The position numbers were made by a program, and so were the translations under genes. A stretch of 64,000 bases of DNA, taken from contig CAYYYL010000007.1 of NCBI GenBank assembly GCA_964475835.1, positions 1 through 64,000 on the forward strand, given 5' to 3'. The stretch's first letter is position 1. Each line of letters opens with the position of its first letter. Shown here one piece after another: positions 62,966 through 64,000 of the stretch. The notes beneath the pieces were generated by a model. It was not told the DNA's origin, made no database searches, and saw nothing but the letters and a program-made list of their open reading frames with translations. Source of the DNA: JABDCI01 sp964475835 (GTDB lineage Bacteria; Verrucomicrobiota; Verrucomicrobiia; JABWAM01).

Positions 62966-64000
62966 TCACTTATCCTCTTCCGACAGTTTCTTGAAATAGT
63001 TTTGAATGCGATCCTTGTAAGCCGGAGGAAAATGGGAGGGATCGATTTTGTTCAGATTTTCCAAGGACTTCGCCTGATCGGGGTCCTTTGCCTCGGCTGA
63101 GAAATGTTCGATTTCGTCCAGTAATTTTCGGAGGGCTGGAATGTCGATGGGAAATTTGGGATCCTTCTTGAGGGTGTCGTCAATCAACGCGATCAACTTT
63201 TTGGAGTTTTCATTGTCCCCGTACAAGCCGAGCAGGCCGGTTTTGAGATTCTCGGCGGTTTCCTGGCGTTCCTTCATTGCATCCTGCTGGGGCAGGGGGT
63301 GATGGTCCTCCAGTCGTTTGGCCATGCTTTGTAACTGTTTGATTCCCTGTTCCAGGGAGTTTTGAGCGTCATCCTTGAAGGAGTCTTGTTTTTTCCCCTT
63401 CTGACTGATCTCGGGTTGGCTGGCCTCGAAAGCATCGCTTATTTTTTTCAGATTCTCGCCCACTTGATGAGCGGCTTGTTGCTGAGCTTCTTTCGATTGT
63501 GCGGTGGCGAGTTGGTCGAGTTTGGATTGAGACTCCTTCATTTTGGGATCCGAAAGGGCCTCCCGCAGTTTTGGGCCGAAGGTTTCTTTTGCTGCCTTTT
63601 CCTCGGATGCTTTTTTGAGTTCGGAAAGGGTGTCCTTCGTCTTCTGGGTCATCTTTTCGAGATGTTCCTTTGAATCCGGTTTCTCCCATTTTTCCATTTC
63701 CCCGTACTTCTCCATTTCTTTGTCGAGCATCTCCTTCAATTTGAAAGTGTTGGCGAGTTGCTGGTTGGAGGATTTTTTTTCCAGCTTCTGCTGGAGCTGG
63801 TCCAGTTTTTGAGTTGTTTGTTGAGCGGACCTGGAGGATGCCGGATTTGTCTGATCCAGTTGGTTCGCAGTTTGTTCCATGCTCTGGCGTGCATCCTCGG
63901 TCTCTTTGGCGACGTCTTCGAAGGGACGGGGATGTTCATCCTTGAAATCCTTCAAGGATCGGGCCAATTCCCGCTCCTCTTTGGAAAGCTGGGAGGCGGG
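62966..64000 (-). CDS. Coiled-coil protein of the VWA cluster, N-terminus outside the window
   Basis: The frame is open to the right edge (a TTG at 63967 is internal), so only the C-terminal 344 residues or so are seen. The sequence is very rich in Lys, Glu, Gln and Ala, with heptad-like stretches ('LDQLQQKLEKKSSNQQLANT', 'NLEKMTQKTKDTLSELKKAS' type). It ends 3 bp before the VWA gene start. By position and composition it corresponds to the long coiled-coil (DUF4175-like) proteins of VWA/DUF4159 clusters, but this is inferred. Confidence 0.7.
   Translation of the reverse strand, partial: PASQLSKEERELARSLKDFKDEHPRPFEDVAKETEDARQSMEQTANQLDQTNPASSRSAQQTTQKLDQLQQKLEKKSSNQQLANTFKLKEMLDKEMEKYGEMEKWEKPDSKEHLEKMTQKTKDTLSELKKASEEKAAKETFGPKLREALSDPKMKESQSKLDQLATAQSKEAQQQAAHQVGENLKKISDAFEASQPEISQKGKKQDSFKDDAQNSLEQGIKQLQSMAKRLEDHHPLPQQDAMKERQETAENLKTGLLGLYGDNENSKKLIALIDDTLKKDPKFPIDIPALRKLLDEIEHFSAEAKDPDQAKSLENLNKIDPSHFPPAYKDRIQNYFKKLSEEDK

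Overview
The window looks like a scaffolded draft contig (a run of 100 N at 52387-52486) from a GC-rich Gram-negative bacterium of the PVC superphylum, most likely a Verrucomicrobiota. The reasons are a long IspG with the plant/chlamydia-type insertion, a BBP2-type porin, DUF4159/VWA and Bat-type clusters, a type II pseudopilin with an H-X9-DG tail, dapA plus dapF, and many short intergenic palindromes. No rRNA, tRNA or CRISPR was found.

Layout. 1-5989 (+): a Bat aerotolerance-type operon (DUF4381-like C-terminus, BatA, a BatB-BatC fusion, BatD, BatE-like). 6589-8966 (-): an outer-membrane porin with a strong terminator, and an RluA-family pseudouridine synthase. 9151-12222 (+): the conserved rpmH-rnpA-yidD-yidC-khpB/jag cluster. 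12513-13154 (+): a higBA locus with a frameshifted toxin. 13176-34512 (-): a long co-directional block: ligA; an MGDG-synthase-like glycosyltransferase next to an App1-like phosphatidate phosphatase and a VanZ protein; pheS, rplT, rpmI, infC and thrS; holB, rnd and tmk; a surface-sugar neighbourhood (nucleotidyltransferase, hydrolase, glycosyltransferase, acetyltransferase); and an ABC exporter. 34694-43938: mixed single genes (two aldehyde dehydrogenases, lipoprotein, RAYT transposase, PhoH, a GlnD-like ACT-only protein, a pseudopilin, a thioredoxin-like protein divergent from an HxlR regulator, zinc ribbon, DUF486). 44152-49972: dapA, a GreA/B-like factor, a Doc/AbrB toxin-antitoxin pair, dapF, ispG. 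50293-54715: a large secreted protein of seven ~181-residue repeats. 54777-64000: a RhaEW-like aldolase/dehydrogenase, a lytic transglycosylase, priA, and a second VWA cluster (DUF4159, VWA protein, coiled-coil protein running off the window).

The most interesting non-gene signal is a set of eight REP-like hairpins sharing a GGAG foot and a CTYCGT loop, scattered across about 53 kb, plus one RAYT (REP-associated tyrosine transposase) gene. The RAYT lies between a forward and an inverted copy. Two other sites carry the same forward-inverted pair with only 11-18 bp between, as expected for non-autonomous derivatives. Other dispersed repeat families (GGTAGGG/CCCTACC, GTAGCGGCG, CATCCTGAGCGAAGCG, CGCAGAGACGCAGG types) fill most of the remaining intergenic space.

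The best candidates for undescribed biology are the secreted repeat protein, whose assembly gap I can size at about 312 bp from its neighbours; the phosphatidate phosphatase-glycolipid synthase gene pair; the REP/RAYT system; a candidate relic IS200/IS605-type end after priA; and the ACT-only GlnD relative with an overlapping, apparently frameshifted upstream gene.
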